Shown in pieces: positions 24,804 through 32,575 of a stretch of 48,036 bases of DNA (the first letter of the stretch is position 1; every line of letters begins with the position of its first letter). Below the pieces are notes generated by a model. The model did no database searches, was not told the DNA's origin, and worked only from the letters and a program-made list of their open reading frames with translations. Origin of the DNA: Alphaproteobacteria bacterium (lineage in GTDB: Bacteria > Pseudomonadota > Alphaproteobacteria > TMED109). A program made the position numbers and the translations under genes. The stretch spans positions 1-48,036 of the forward strand of contig JAJDYI010000045.1 of assembly GCA_022825235.1 (NCBI GenBank), written 5' to 3'.

Positions 24804-24820
24804 GGTCTGGTTTCCGGACC
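24804..24820 (+). terminator. Hairpin after the ornithine cyclodeaminase-like gene
   Basis: GGTCTGG (24804-24810), a TTT loop, and CCGGACC (24814-24820) form a 7-base stem with one G-U pair, four bases after the stop codon. Only a weak T-rich tail follows. Confidence 0.4.
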
Positions 24821-25069
24821 GTGGAAGGTTTGCCGGTCCTAGGCTTTTCTCGAGACCTCTCTCGTGGGAGAGCATATTCCCCGGCATGCAGGACCGGGAG
24901 CTGGTGCGGGAGTCCAGTATGCTCCGCCGTTCAGCCTGAAGCGACCACCTGCAGGCCGGGGAGGGTGCGCCAGGACATACGCCCACACGGAATGAACCGG
25001 GCGAAATGACGCGTGTTTCTATGGCGGGAGCACGGCCACGCCGACCGCATCCACATGACGGAAACATCC

Positions 25070-25921
25070 ATGACTGCAACACCGCGCATGACTGAAGTCC
25101 ACGGCACGGGCCCTGTCACGGCACTCGCCCAGAAGATGGCGACCGGCGCGACTGCATGCATCTTCGCCGAGATCCGCGATGTCATGCAGATCCCGCTGCT
25201 GACCTCGATCTGGCGCACGCTGGTGAGCATCGACAGGGGGTTGCCGTCGGTCTGGGCGGCCACCAAGCCGATCTACCTGTCGGGTCAACCGGACGCAGCG
25301 CTCGGCCGTCTCTCGCATGCCGACATCTTCCCGGTGCCGGCGCCCCCGACGGCCGGTCTATTGGCCGACGCCGGCATTGGCGCCGCGGAAATGCGTGCCG
25401 CGCTCGGCATCATCGATGCTTACACCCGGTCCAACAGCCTCAATATGATGGCGCTGAGTGGCCTGGTGCTATCGCCGGTCGGCCAGCGCCCGGCCGATCC
25501 GGCCCCGCCGGCGGCACCGATCCCGTCGGATCTGCCAGACTTGCTTGAAAAACCCGAGATCGCTCCCGATGTCTGGTTGCGACTGGAACAGGTCAATCGC
25601 TTCGGTGCAGGCGCAAAACCGGGCCAGGTGGCAACCTTGTGGCGTCACCTCGCGCACTACCCCGGCTTGCTCCGCCTGATCGACCAGGCCTTCGCATCAT
25701 CGCAATCGGATGGCGCGATCGACCGCGCTATTCAAGAGGTCTTCGAGCGATCACAGGCTGAAGGCGCGCAACTGGCCCATTTCCGAGGCGATACGAGCGC
25801 GATTCCCGACCCTGCGATCGAAATGGTGACGGCCTACGTCGCCGGCCCGCGCGGCGTCGCTCGCATGGTCACCATGGGGCACGGTCTGGCCCGGTGGCTG
25901 CGACAATCCGGGCCAGTTTGA
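25070..25921 (+). CDS. DehI-like (2-haloacid dehalogenase fold) protein
   Basis: A 283-residue all-helical protein made of two similar halves, resembling the group I 2-haloacid dehalogenase DehI family. The resemblance is in CIFAEIRDVMQIPLLTSIWRT, the central LGIIDAYTRSNSLNMMALSG, and the repeated half with GQVATLWRHLAHYPGLLRLI. DehI enzymes remove halogens from 2-haloacids using an Asp-activated water. The catalytic Asp region of DehI (SDFQALANW, from memory) aligns with PGQVATLW here, apparently without Asp, so dehalogenase activity is doubtful. Start is uncertain: ATG 25070 has GGAA before it; ATG 25055 or GTG 25013 are alternatives. Convergent with ccmE. Confidence 0.5.
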   Translation: MTATPRMTEVHGTGPVTALAQKMATGATACIFAEIRDVMQIPLLTSIWRTLVSIDRGLPSVWAATKPIYLSGQPDAALGRLSHADIFPVPAPPTAGLLADAGIGAAEMRAALGIIDAYTRSNSLNMMALSGLVLSPVGQRPADPAPPAAPIPSDLPDLLEKPEIAPDVWLRLEQVNRFGAGAKPGQVATLWRHLAHYPGLLRLIDQAFASSQSDGAIDRAIQEVFERSQAEGAQLAHFRGDTSAIPDPAIEMVTAYVAGPRGVARMVTMGHGLARWLRQSGPV

Positions 25922-25945
25922 TCCTGACGTTCGATCGATGCGGCT

Positions 25946-25962
25946 GACACCGACCCGGTGTC
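25946..25962. terminator. Terminator hairpin between convergent genes
   Basis: GACACCG (25946-25952) and CGGTGTC (25956-25962) form a perfect 7-base stem with a 3-base loop. It lies 24 bases after the DehI-like gene and 86 bases beyond the ccmE stop, so it can serve the plus strand and perhaps both. Confidence 0.5.
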
Positions 25963-26047
25963 GGAAGTGCGGCCGCGGACAGGCTGCCCGATGACCTCAC
26001 CAGCCATTCGGGTGTCCCATGGAAGCCCGGGCGACTCGCGAAAATTA

Positions 26048-26503
26048 TCAGTAACTTTTCTTGCCGTTTTCCTCGACGAGCATGCCCTGTTCACGAAGCG
26101 CGTCCATCACCTCCTTGGGCATGTAGTTCTCGTCGTGCCGCGCGAGCACCTCGGTCGCTGCGAAGGTGCCGTCCGGCAGGAAGCTGCCCTCGGCCACGAC
26201 TCCCTGACCGTCGCGGAACAGGTCCGGCAGGATGCCGTTGAAGGTCACGAAGATCTCATTGGCGCCGTCGGTCACGATAAACCGGACGTTCAGGCTGTCG
26301 GATGCATGCTCCACGCTTTCGGCCTTGACCAGGCCACCAAGCCGAATGGCTTCTCCGGGGCGGAACTCGCGCTCAGCTGCCTGGCTGGGGCTGTAGAAGA
26401 ACACCAGCGTGTCGTCGAGCGCCTGGAATACCAGGATTGCGGCAACCCCGAGGGTGGCTCCGGCCAGGAGGAGGCCGACCAGTCGCTGGTGCTTGCGGGT
26501 CAC
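26048..26503 (-). CDS. ccmE: Periplasmic heme chaperone CcmE
   Basis: A 151-residue CcmE, which binds heme covalently in the periplasm and carries it to CcmF. One N-terminal anchor (LVGLLLAGATLGVAAILVFQAL) precedes an OB fold. The heme-binding histidine H123 and Y127 sit in the HxxxY motif ARHDENYMP. FYSPSQ and RLGGLV match family positions. It overlaps ccmD as ATGA and ends the ccmABCDE block. The ccmF gene that receives its heme is 17 kb away on the same strand. Confidence 0.94.
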   Translation of the reverse strand: MTRKHQRLVGLLLAGATLGVAAILVFQALDDTLVFFYSPSQAAEREFRPGEAIRLGGLVKAESVEHASDSLNVRFIVTDGANEIFVTFNGILPDLFRDGQGVVAEGSFLPDGTFAATEVLARHDENYMPKEVMDALREQGMLVEENGKKSY

Positions 26504-26679
26504 CGGGCGCGCCTCCGGGGCGAGGCCAGCTCGGCTTCCTCGAGGCTCGCCCGCATGGACTGCCGCGCCCGCAGGCTGGCCAGCACCAGGAGGCCGAGGA
26601 CCAGCCCGGTCACCGCGTACGCCGACCAGACGTAGAGGCCATAGCCGCCCATCGCCAGGAATGCACTCAGTTCAGGCAT
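26500..26679 (-). CDS. ccmD: Heme exporter accessory protein CcmD
   Basis: A 59-residue single-pass membrane protein that helps release holo-CcmE from the CcmABC complex. It has the typical short lead and helix MGGYGLYVWSAYAVTGLVLG followed by a polar, basic C-terminus. ATG 26679 was chosen to match the family; an upstream frame start at 26700 adds seven residues inside ccmC. It overlaps ccmC by 8 bases and ccmE by 4. Confidence 0.85.
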   Translation of the reverse strand: MPELSAFLAMGGYGLYVWSAYAVTGLVLGLLVLASLRARQSMRASLEEAELASPRRRAR

Positions 26680-27421
26680 CGCTGGCCTGGGGCACGGCAA
26701 GAGCAGCGCGGCGCAGCGCCATCACGCGGCGCCGCGCGAGTTCCGTCTGCATCCGGATGATGACCAGACAGACGAAGAGCAGCGTGAAGCCGCCGGCCAT
26801 CAGGAAGAGGGGCAGCAGCATCGCCGGGTCGATCGAGGGCCCGTCCATGCGGAGGATGCTGGCCGGCTGGTGCAGTGTGTTCCACCAGTCGACGGAAAAC
26901 TTGATGACCGGCAGGTTCACCGCCCCGATCAGCGCCAGCACCGTGGCAGCCCGTTCCCCGGTTCCCTGCTCGTCGAACGCATGGATCAGCGTCATGTAGC
27001 CCAGGTACAGGAACAGCAGGATCACGACCGAGGTGAGCCGCGCATCCCAGACCCACCAGGTACCCCACATGGGATGCCCCCACAGCGAACCAGTGGCGAG
27101 GGCGATCACGGTAAAGCAGGCGCCGATTGGCGCGATGCAGCGCGCGGCGACCAGGGCCAGCGGGTGCCGCCACACCAGTGCAACCGCGCTGGCGAGCGCG
27201 AGGCCGGCATAGCCGGCGAGCGCGTTCCATGCAGCCGGCACATGCACGTACATGATGCGGGCGGCATCGCCCTGCTGATAGTCAGGCGGGGAATCGACCA
27301 GTCCGAACCAGAGTCCGGCGCCGATGCAGACGGCAGCGCCGGCTGCAGTCCAGGGCAGCAGCGGGGCGACGATGCGGAGGAACCGGGCGGGGTTCGCCAG
27401 CCGGTGCAATGCCTTGGCCAT
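26672..27421 (-). CDS. ccmC: Heme ABC exporter / heme handling protein CcmC
   Basis: A 249-residue six-helix membrane protein that presents heme to CcmE. The WWD motif is WGHPMWGTWWVWDARLTS (114-131). The flanking heme-ligand histidine lies at H60 in MYVHVPAAWNALAGY; the second is in the later LHQPASI region. ATG 27421 starts the conserved part; the frame upstream overlaps ccmB and is a shadow. It is 40 bases downstream of ccmB, the widest gap inside this block. Confidence 0.93.
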   Translation of the reverse strand: MAKALHRLANPARFLRIVAPLLPWTAAGAAVCIGAGLWFGLVDSPPDYQQGDAARIMYVHVPAAWNALAGYAGLALASAVALVWRHPLALVAARCIAPIGACFTVIALATGSLWGHPMWGTWWVWDARLTSVVILLFLYLGYMTLIHAFDEQGTGERAATVLALIGAVNLPVIKFSVDWWNTLHQPASILRMDGPSIDPAMLLPLFLMAGGFTLLFVCLVIIRMQTELARRRVMALRRAALAVPQASDA

Positions 27422-27461
27422 CACTTCGGTCCAGGTAGCAGCATGCGTGATGAAGGCGTTC

Positions 27462-28127
27462 TCAGTTGCGGACAGCCCGCAGAGCGGCGCTGCCTGCATA
27501 CGGCGCGAGCGCCACCGCGGCAAGCGTGAAGGCCCCGAGTACCGAGAAGTACGGTCCGGAGTCACGCCCCTTGAGGGTTTCACTGACGGCCGCGGTCCCG
27601 AAAATTAGCACGGGAATGGTTTGGGGCAGAACGATAAGCGCGGCAAGAATGCCGCCGCGCCGGACCGGGGCGGTCAGCGCTGAGCCCACCGTGCCGATCA
27701 ACGACAGCGCCGGGGTTCCGACCAGAAGCGCGCAGGCGAGGGGCCAGACGCCCTGGACATCCATGCCGAGTGCAATGGCTGCGAGCGGGGCGAGGAGGAC
27801 GAAGGGGAGGCCGGTGACCAGCCAGTGCGCGAGGCTCTTGGCCAGGATCAGGAGAGGGGTGCTGGGGGCATGCAGCATCAGCAGGTCCAGCGACCCGTCT
27901 CGCTGGTCCGGCGCGAAGACACGCTCCAGCGACAGCATGGAGGCAAGCAGAGCGATGGCCCATGCCGCGCCTGGGGCGATGCGGCTCAGGATCTCCGGGT
28001 CGGGGCCGATGCTGAGCGGGAGCATGGCGATCGCGATTCCGAAGAACATCCACACCCCGATGAGGTCCACGATTCCGCGCAGGTAGAGCCTGAGCTCGCG
28101 CTCCACGACGGTGCGTAGAAACGTCAT
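27462..28127 (-). CDS. ccmB: Heme exporter permease CcmB
   Basis: A 221-residue CcmB with six predicted membrane helices. It is the permease part of the CcmAB ATPase, which frees holo-CcmE from CcmC. Recognisable parts are the N-terminal RTVVERELRLYLRG, SLERVFAPDQRDGSLDLLML and AKSLAHWLVTGLPFVLLAPL. Start overlaps ccmA as ATGA. Length matches the family. Confidence 0.92.
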   Translation of the reverse strand: MTFLRTVVERELRLYLRGIVDLIGVWMFFGIAIAMLPLSIGPDPEILSRIAPGAAWAIALLASMLSLERVFAPDQRDGSLDLLMLHAPSTPLLILAKSLAHWLVTGLPFVLLAPLAAIALGMDVQGVWPLACALLVGTPALSLIGTVGSALTAPVRRGGILAALIVLPQTIPVLIFGTAAVSETLKGRDSGPYFSVLGAFTLAAVALAPYAGSAALRAVRN

Positions 28128-28741
28128 CCGACCGCCAGTTCCAGTCGCTGGGCGTCCGCCATCTCGATGTCGGTCGGCGCCGTCACGACGGCGCTGCCGC
28201 CGGCGGCGCGATGGCGGGCGAGTTCCGCCTCGAGCACGGCTTCTCCCGCGGAATCCAGATTGGCTGCCGGCTCGTCCAGGAGCCAGAGTCGCGCATCCCC
28301 GATCAGGATCCGGGACAGCGCCAGGCGGCGGAGCTGCCCGGCGGAAAGCCAGCCCGCCGGCATGTCCATGAACGCTCCCAGTCCGACACGCTGGAGAATG
28401 GGCTCAACGGTGTTCCGTGCTCCGGCGAGCCGAGCCCAGAAGGTCAGATTCTCCCGCACGCTGAGTCGGATCTTCACTGCGTTCGCGTGCCCGAGGTATT
28501 CGATGGAACGGGCGAAGGTTCCGCGTTCCGGCGGCCGATAGCTTCCCGCCGATGGCTCCAGCAGGCCGGCCAGGATGCGGAGCAGCGAGGACTTGCCGGA
28601 ACCGTTCGGTCCGGTCACGAGCAGCAGCTGGCCGTCCGGGACCACGAACGAAACTTCGGAAAAGAGCTCCCTCTCGCCACGTTCACACGAAAGACCGCGG
28701 ACCACGAGGGCGTCGTCGCACCCCCCCGAGGCTTCAGGCAT
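28124..28741 (-). CDS. ccmA: Heme exporter ATP-binding protein CcmA
   Basis: A 205-residue ABC ATPase whose ATP hydrolysis, with CcmB, releases holo-CcmE. Walker A is GPNGSGKSS (44-52), the signature LSAGQLRRLALSRIL (132-146), Walker B RLWLLDEP with E157, and the D-loop NLDSAG. The switch histidine expected after Walker B (TTH in CcmA of model bacteria) appears to be replaced: the segment reads VVTAPTDIEM, with Pro189 at that place. ATG 28741 overlaps the PaaK-like gene by 8 bases; the frame upstream of it is a shadow. It begins the ccmABCDE block. Confidence 0.9.
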   Translation of the reverse strand: MPEASGGCDDALVVRGLSCERGERELFSEVSFVVPDGQLLLVTGPNGSGKSSLLRILAGLLEPSAGSYRPPERGTFARSIEYLGHANAVKIRLSVRENLTFWARLAGARNTVEPILQRVGLGAFMDMPAGWLSAGQLRRLALSRILIGDARLWLLDEPAANLDSAGEAVLEAELARHRAAGGSAVVTAPTDIEMADAQRLELAVG

Positions 28742-29981
28742 GCGTGCGGGTATCTTCGATGTGCCGGCCGTCATCCGGCAGCGTGTCGTCCGGCACGATC
28801 CGGACATCGGCCCGGACCCGGAGCACGGCGCGCGCCGTGTCCGCGACCTCGCCTGCAGAGACGGAATCATCTGCCGCGGACACGGAGAGGACGGCGGTGT
28901 CCCGATCGTCCTCGCGGCCGATCACCAGGCGCAGGCGCGCGATTCCGGGATGACGTTTCGCGATTTCCTGGACCTGCCCGGGGTGGACGAACATGCCGCG
29001 GATCTTGGCGGTCTGGTCGGCGCGCCCCAGCCACCCGGCGATTCTGGGCGCGGTGCGCCCGCATGGACTGGGGCCGTCGAGGAACTTCGAGAGATCGCCC
29101 GTCCCGAAGCGGATCATCGGGTAGTCGGGGTTGAGCAGGGTGACCACCACTTCCCCGATTTCCCCGGAAGCGACCGGCTGGGTCCCGCCGGGTTCGACCA
29201 GCTCGACGATCACGTCCTCGTCGAGCACCAGTCCGGCGCCCGGCGTCGTCTCGTAGGCGATCTGGCCGACGTCGGCGGTGCCGTAGCCCTGGAGGACCCG
29301 GATGCCCCGGGCATCGAACTGTTCCCGGAGGCTCGCGGTGAGTGCCTCACCGCCCACGATCCCGCTTTCGAACGAGGAGAGGTCGAGGCCGCGGGCGTCA
29401 CCCTCCTTGAGCAGAATGCCGAGGAATGACGGAGTCCCCGCGTACCGGTTCGGGCGCAGGGAGGCGACCGTCTCGAGCTGGAGGTCGGTGTTCCCGATCC
29501 CGGCCGGAAAGACGGCACAGCCGACGGCGTGTGCCCCCTGTTCCATCATGAACCCGGCTGGCGTGAAGTGGTACGAGAACGTGTTGTAGACGAGGTCGCC
29601 TGGCCGGAATCCGGCCGCGTGCATGACCCGGGCCATCCGCCAGAAATCGCCCGTGTGCCCGGGCTCGTAGATGGGCCCAGGTGAGGCGAAGACGTGTCGG
29701 AAGTTCCCTGCCGGCCGGGTGGCCAGACCGCCGAACGGCGGTGCAGTCCGCTGGAGCGGGGGGAGGTCCGACTTCCGCAGCACGGGCAGGGCCGCCAGTG
29801 CGATGCGGTCGGGCACGGCATCTGGGTCGATCCCGGCCAGCCGCTCCGACCAGGCCGGCGCATCGTCCAAGGCCTTGCGTAGCACGGCCCGCAGGGTTTC
29901 GAACTGCGCCCGTTCGCGCTCGTCGGGATCCCGCGTCTCCAGGCTGTCGTAGTAGGAATCGCTTGTCGCAGGGTGCGTCAT
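28734..29981 (-). CDS. Phenylacetate-CoA ligase-like AMP-forming enzyme
   Basis: A 415-residue acyl-CoA ligase of the PaaK type, which activates an acid with ATP and then CoA. Adenylate-forming features include YNTFSYHFTPAGFMMEQGA, the motif VLQGYGTADVGQIAYE, the acceptor GEIGEVVVTLLNPDYPMIRFGTGD, and GRADQTAKIRGMFVHPGQV with the hinge. The C-terminal lobe is short. Phenylacetate itself is not assured, as paralogues act on other aromatic or fatty acids. AAAGG lies before ATG 29981. It is 17 bases after the dehydrogenase gene and overlaps ccmA, so it is co-transcribed with both. Confidence 0.85.
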   Translation of the reverse strand: MTHPATSDSYYDSLETRDPDERERAQFETLRAVLRKALDDAPAWSERLAGIDPDAVPDRIALAALPVLRKSDLPPLQRTAPPFGGLATRPAGNFRHVFASPGPIYEPGHTGDFWRMARVMHAAGFRPGDLVYNTFSYHFTPAGFMMEQGAHAVGCAVFPAGIGNTDLQLETVASLRPNRYAGTPSFLGILLKEGDARGLDLSSFESGIVGGEALTASLREQFDARGIRVLQGYGTADVGQIAYETTPGAGLVLDEDVIVELVEPGGTQPVASGEIGEVVVTLLNPDYPMIRFGTGDLSKFLDGPSPCGRTAPRIAGWLGRADQTAKIRGMFVHPGQVQEIAKRHPGIARLRLVIGREDDRDTAVLSVSAADDSVSAGEVADTARAVLRVRADVRIVPDDTLPDDGRHIEDTRTHA

Positions 29982-29998
29982 GCTGGGCCTTTCTGGAG

Positions 29999-30946
29999 TT
30001 AATAGCCGCGCGCGGGCGAGATGCCGTGCTGGGGCGGCTGGCCAGCCAGTACCCGCTGCAGATTATCGGCCAGGAGCCGGGCGGCGTAGGGAGTCGCGAA
30101 GTTCACCCCGGCGGCGTGCGGCGTGACGATGACCTCAGGATGCTGCCAGAACGGGCTGGCGGGCGACAGGGGTTCGTCCGCGAACACGTCGAGAAAGCAC
30201 GAGGCCAGATGTCCGGATGCGAGGCACGCCTCGAGATCCGCTTCCACGATGGTGCTGCCGCGCCCGAGATTGATGACGTGGGCACCGCGGGGCAGCTGCC
30301 GCAGCCGCTCGCCGTCGAGCAGTCCGTCCGTGGCGGCGGTCGCCGGCAGCACCGACAGGAGGATGCGGGTCTCGGCCAGAAACGCCGCGAGACGGTCAGG
30401 TCCTCGAAACGCGCTCACGCCCTTGATGCCGGTCCGTCCGGTGCGGGACCAGGCGCGAAGCGGAAACTGGAAGACCCGGAGCCGCTGGAGAATGGCTGCG
30501 CCGATCTCGCCGGTTCCCATGACGCCAACCGGCGTGGCGGCGGTCTCGGCATACGGCTGCGGTCCCCAGATTCCCTCTCTCTGGTTCCGGAGATGCAGGT
30601 GCAGGCTGCGGTGACAGGCGAGCACGGCGAGGACCGCGTACTCCACCATCTGCTCGGTAAGCGTCGGATCGACGGTGCGCGCCAGCGTGACCGAGTCAGG
30701 CGGGGGATGGGCGAGGAGGTGGTCGACGCCGGTGCCGATCGTCTGCACGAACCGGAGGTTCGGGAGATCCGTCCACATGGCGGGCGGCGCGTGCCACACG
30801 AACGCGGCCTCGATGGCGGCGGGGTCCTCGATCTCGGCGGGCCATTCCCGGAGCTCCACGGGAAGGGCCAGCTCGCGGCAGAGGTCCCGCCAGGGTTCGA
30901 CCGGATCGTCGACGCTGAAATAAGCCACGGGGATCGGGCTGGTCAT
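29999..30946 (-). CDS. D-2-hydroxyacid dehydrogenase (GhrA-like)
   Basis: A 315-residue NAD(P)-dependent D-2-hydroxyacid dehydrogenase, similar to glyoxylate/hydroxypyruvate reductase A. The nucleotide site is GVMGTGEIGAAIL, and the catalytic Arg, Glu and His lie in INLGRGSTIVE, DVFADEPLS and VTPHAAGVN. Typical reactions reduce glyoxylate or hydroxypyruvate. The start overlaps the stop of the ABC ATPase gene as ATGA, so it belongs to the yej operon. The substrate is not proven; a role in processing an imported compound is a possible reading of the context. Confidence 0.87.
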   Translation of the reverse strand: MTSPIPVAYFSVDDPVEPWRDLCRELALPVELREWPAEIEDPAAIEAAFVWHAPPAMWTDLPNLRFVQTIGTGVDHLLAHPPPDSVTLARTVDPTLTEQMVEYAVLAVLACHRSLHLHLRNQREGIWGPQPYAETAATPVGVMGTGEIGAAILQRLRVFQFPLRAWSRTGRTGIKGVSAFRGPDRLAAFLAETRILLSVLPATAATDGLLDGERLRQLPRGAHVINLGRGSTIVEADLEACLASGHLASCFLDVFADEPLSPASPFWQHPEVIVTPHAAGVNFATPYAARLLADNLQRVLAGQPPQHGISPARGY

Positions 30947-32556
30947 GCGCTGCTCTCCGCGGGCGGCGCGAGCTGTGCGGCCCGCAGTAGGCGTTTCGTG
31001 TAATCGGTGGCGGGGCGGCGGAACACCTCTTCGGCGGGGCCCCGCTCGACGGCCAGGCCGGCATGCATGACGAGGAGGTCATCCGCCATCGCGCGCACGA
31101 CCCTGAGATCGTGGCTGATGAAGAGGTACGCGAGGCGATGGCGCGCCTGCAGCGCGTTGAGGAGATTGACGATCTGGGCCTGCACCGAGAGGTCGAGCGC
31201 CGAGGTCGGCTCGTCGAGGACCAGCACGCTGGGCGTGAGCGCCAGCGCCCTGGCGATGGAGATGCGCTGGCGCTGGCCGCCGGAGAACTCGTGCGGATAG
31301 CGGTCCATCACGTCGGCGGGGAGGCCGACCTCGTCCAGCGCGGCGGCGGCCCGCTCCCGGGCCTCCTCGGTGGTCGCCACCAGGCGGTTGAGGAGCAGCC
31401 CCTCGGCCACGATGCCGTACACCGACAGCCTGGGTGACAGCGCGCCATACGGGTCCTGGAACACGAACTGCATCTTGGAGCGGAGCGGGCGCAACTCGTT
31501 CCAGCCGAGCGTGTCGATCGCCTGTCCCTCGAAGCGGATCGAGCCGGTGCTCGCGATGAGCCGCAGGAGCGCCTGCCCCAGCGTCGTCTTCCCGCAGCCC
31601 GATTCCCCGACCACCCCGAGCGTCCGGCCCGCGGTGAGCGAGAGATCGATGCCGTCGACGGCCTTCACGTGCCCGACGGTGCGGCGCAGGATGCCCTTGC
31701 GGATCGGGTAGTGGACCTGCAGGTTCCGGGCTTCCAGCAGCGGCTTGCCCGCCGGCTCCCCGGTCGTGGCTAGGTCCCGGATGCCCGGCTGGTTGGCCAG
31801 CAGGCTCCGGGTGTAGGCGTGCTCGGGGCGCTGGAAGATGGCTTCCGTCGGGCCCGCCTCCACGATGCGCCCCGCCTGCATCACGGCGGTACGGGCGGCC
31901 ACCGACCGAACGATCGTGAGGTCATGGGTGATCAGCAGGAGGCCCATGCCGGTTTCGCGCTGAAGCTCGGAGATGAGGGCGAGAATGTCCTCCTGCACCG
32001 TGACATCGAGCGCGCTCGTCGGCTCGTCGGCAATGAGGAACTTCGGCCGGTTGGCGAGCGCGCAGGCGATCATGACGCGCTGGCGCTGGCCGCCGGAAAG
32101 CTGGTGCGGGTGGGCGTCGATGCGGCCGTCCGTCTGACCGAGGCCGACCCGTTCGAGCAGCCGCCGGGCCTCGCTCCGGGCCGCCTCGCGCGAGAGCCGC
32201 TGGTGCAGCATGAGGGGCTCCGCGACCTGCCGCACGACCGTGTGCAGGGGATTGAGCGAGGTCATCGGCTCCTGGAAGATCATCGAGATCTCGTTGCCGC
32301 GGATCCGGCGCAGGGTCCCTTCCGGGGCGCCGAGCAGTTCCGCGCCGTCCAGCTGGATCGAGCCGCGCGGGTGACTCGCGCGCGGGTACGGCAGCAGGCC
32401 TAGCACCGAGAGGGCCGTGACCGACTTGCCCGACCCCGATTCGCCCACCAGCGCGAGCGTTTCGCCGGGGGCCAGCGACAGGTCGACCGCGTGGACCGCG
32501 TCCACCGGCCCGTCTTCGGTGTGAAACCGGACGGCGAGGTCCCGGATCCGGAGCAT
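30943..32556 (-). CDS. yejF: Peptide ABC transporter ATP-binding protein YejF-like
   Basis: A 537-residue fused double ABC ATPase of the oligopeptide (YejF/microcin C) kind. Each half has a Walker A (GESGSGKS and GESGCGKT), a signature (LSGGQRQR and FSGGQRQR), and a Walker B with adjacent Asp-Glu (FLIADEPTSALD and VLVLDEPTSALD). The C-terminal oligopeptide extension motifs are reduced. It energises uptake through YejB and YejE. It starts 19 bases after yejE and overlaps the dehydrogenase gene. Confidence 0.9.
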   Translation of the reverse strand: MLRIRDLAVRFHTEDGPVDAVHAVDLSLAPGETLALVGESGSGKSVTALSVLGLLPYPRASHPRGSIQLDGAELLGAPEGTLRRIRGNEISMIFQEPMTSLNPLHTVVRQVAEPLMLHQRLSREAARSEARRLLERVGLGQTDGRIDAHPHQLSGGQRQRVMIACALANRPKFLIADEPTSALDVTVQEDILALISELQRETGMGLLLITHDLTIVRSVAARTAVMQAGRIVEAGPTEAIFQRPEHAYTRSLLANQPGIRDLATTGEPAGKPLLEARNLQVHYPIRKGILRRTVGHVKAVDGIDLSLTAGRTLGVVGESGCGKTTLGQALLRLIASTGSIRFEGQAIDTLGWNELRPLRSKMQFVFQDPYGALSPRLSVYGIVAEGLLLNRLVATTEEARERAAAALDEVGLPADVMDRYPHEFSGGQRQRISIARALALTPSVLVLDEPTSALDLSVQAQIVNLLNALQARHRLAYLFISHDLRVVRAMADDLLVMHAGLAVERGPAEEVFRRPATDYTKRLLRAAQLAPPAESSA

Positions 32557-32575
32557 CAGGAGGCACCCTCGGGCA

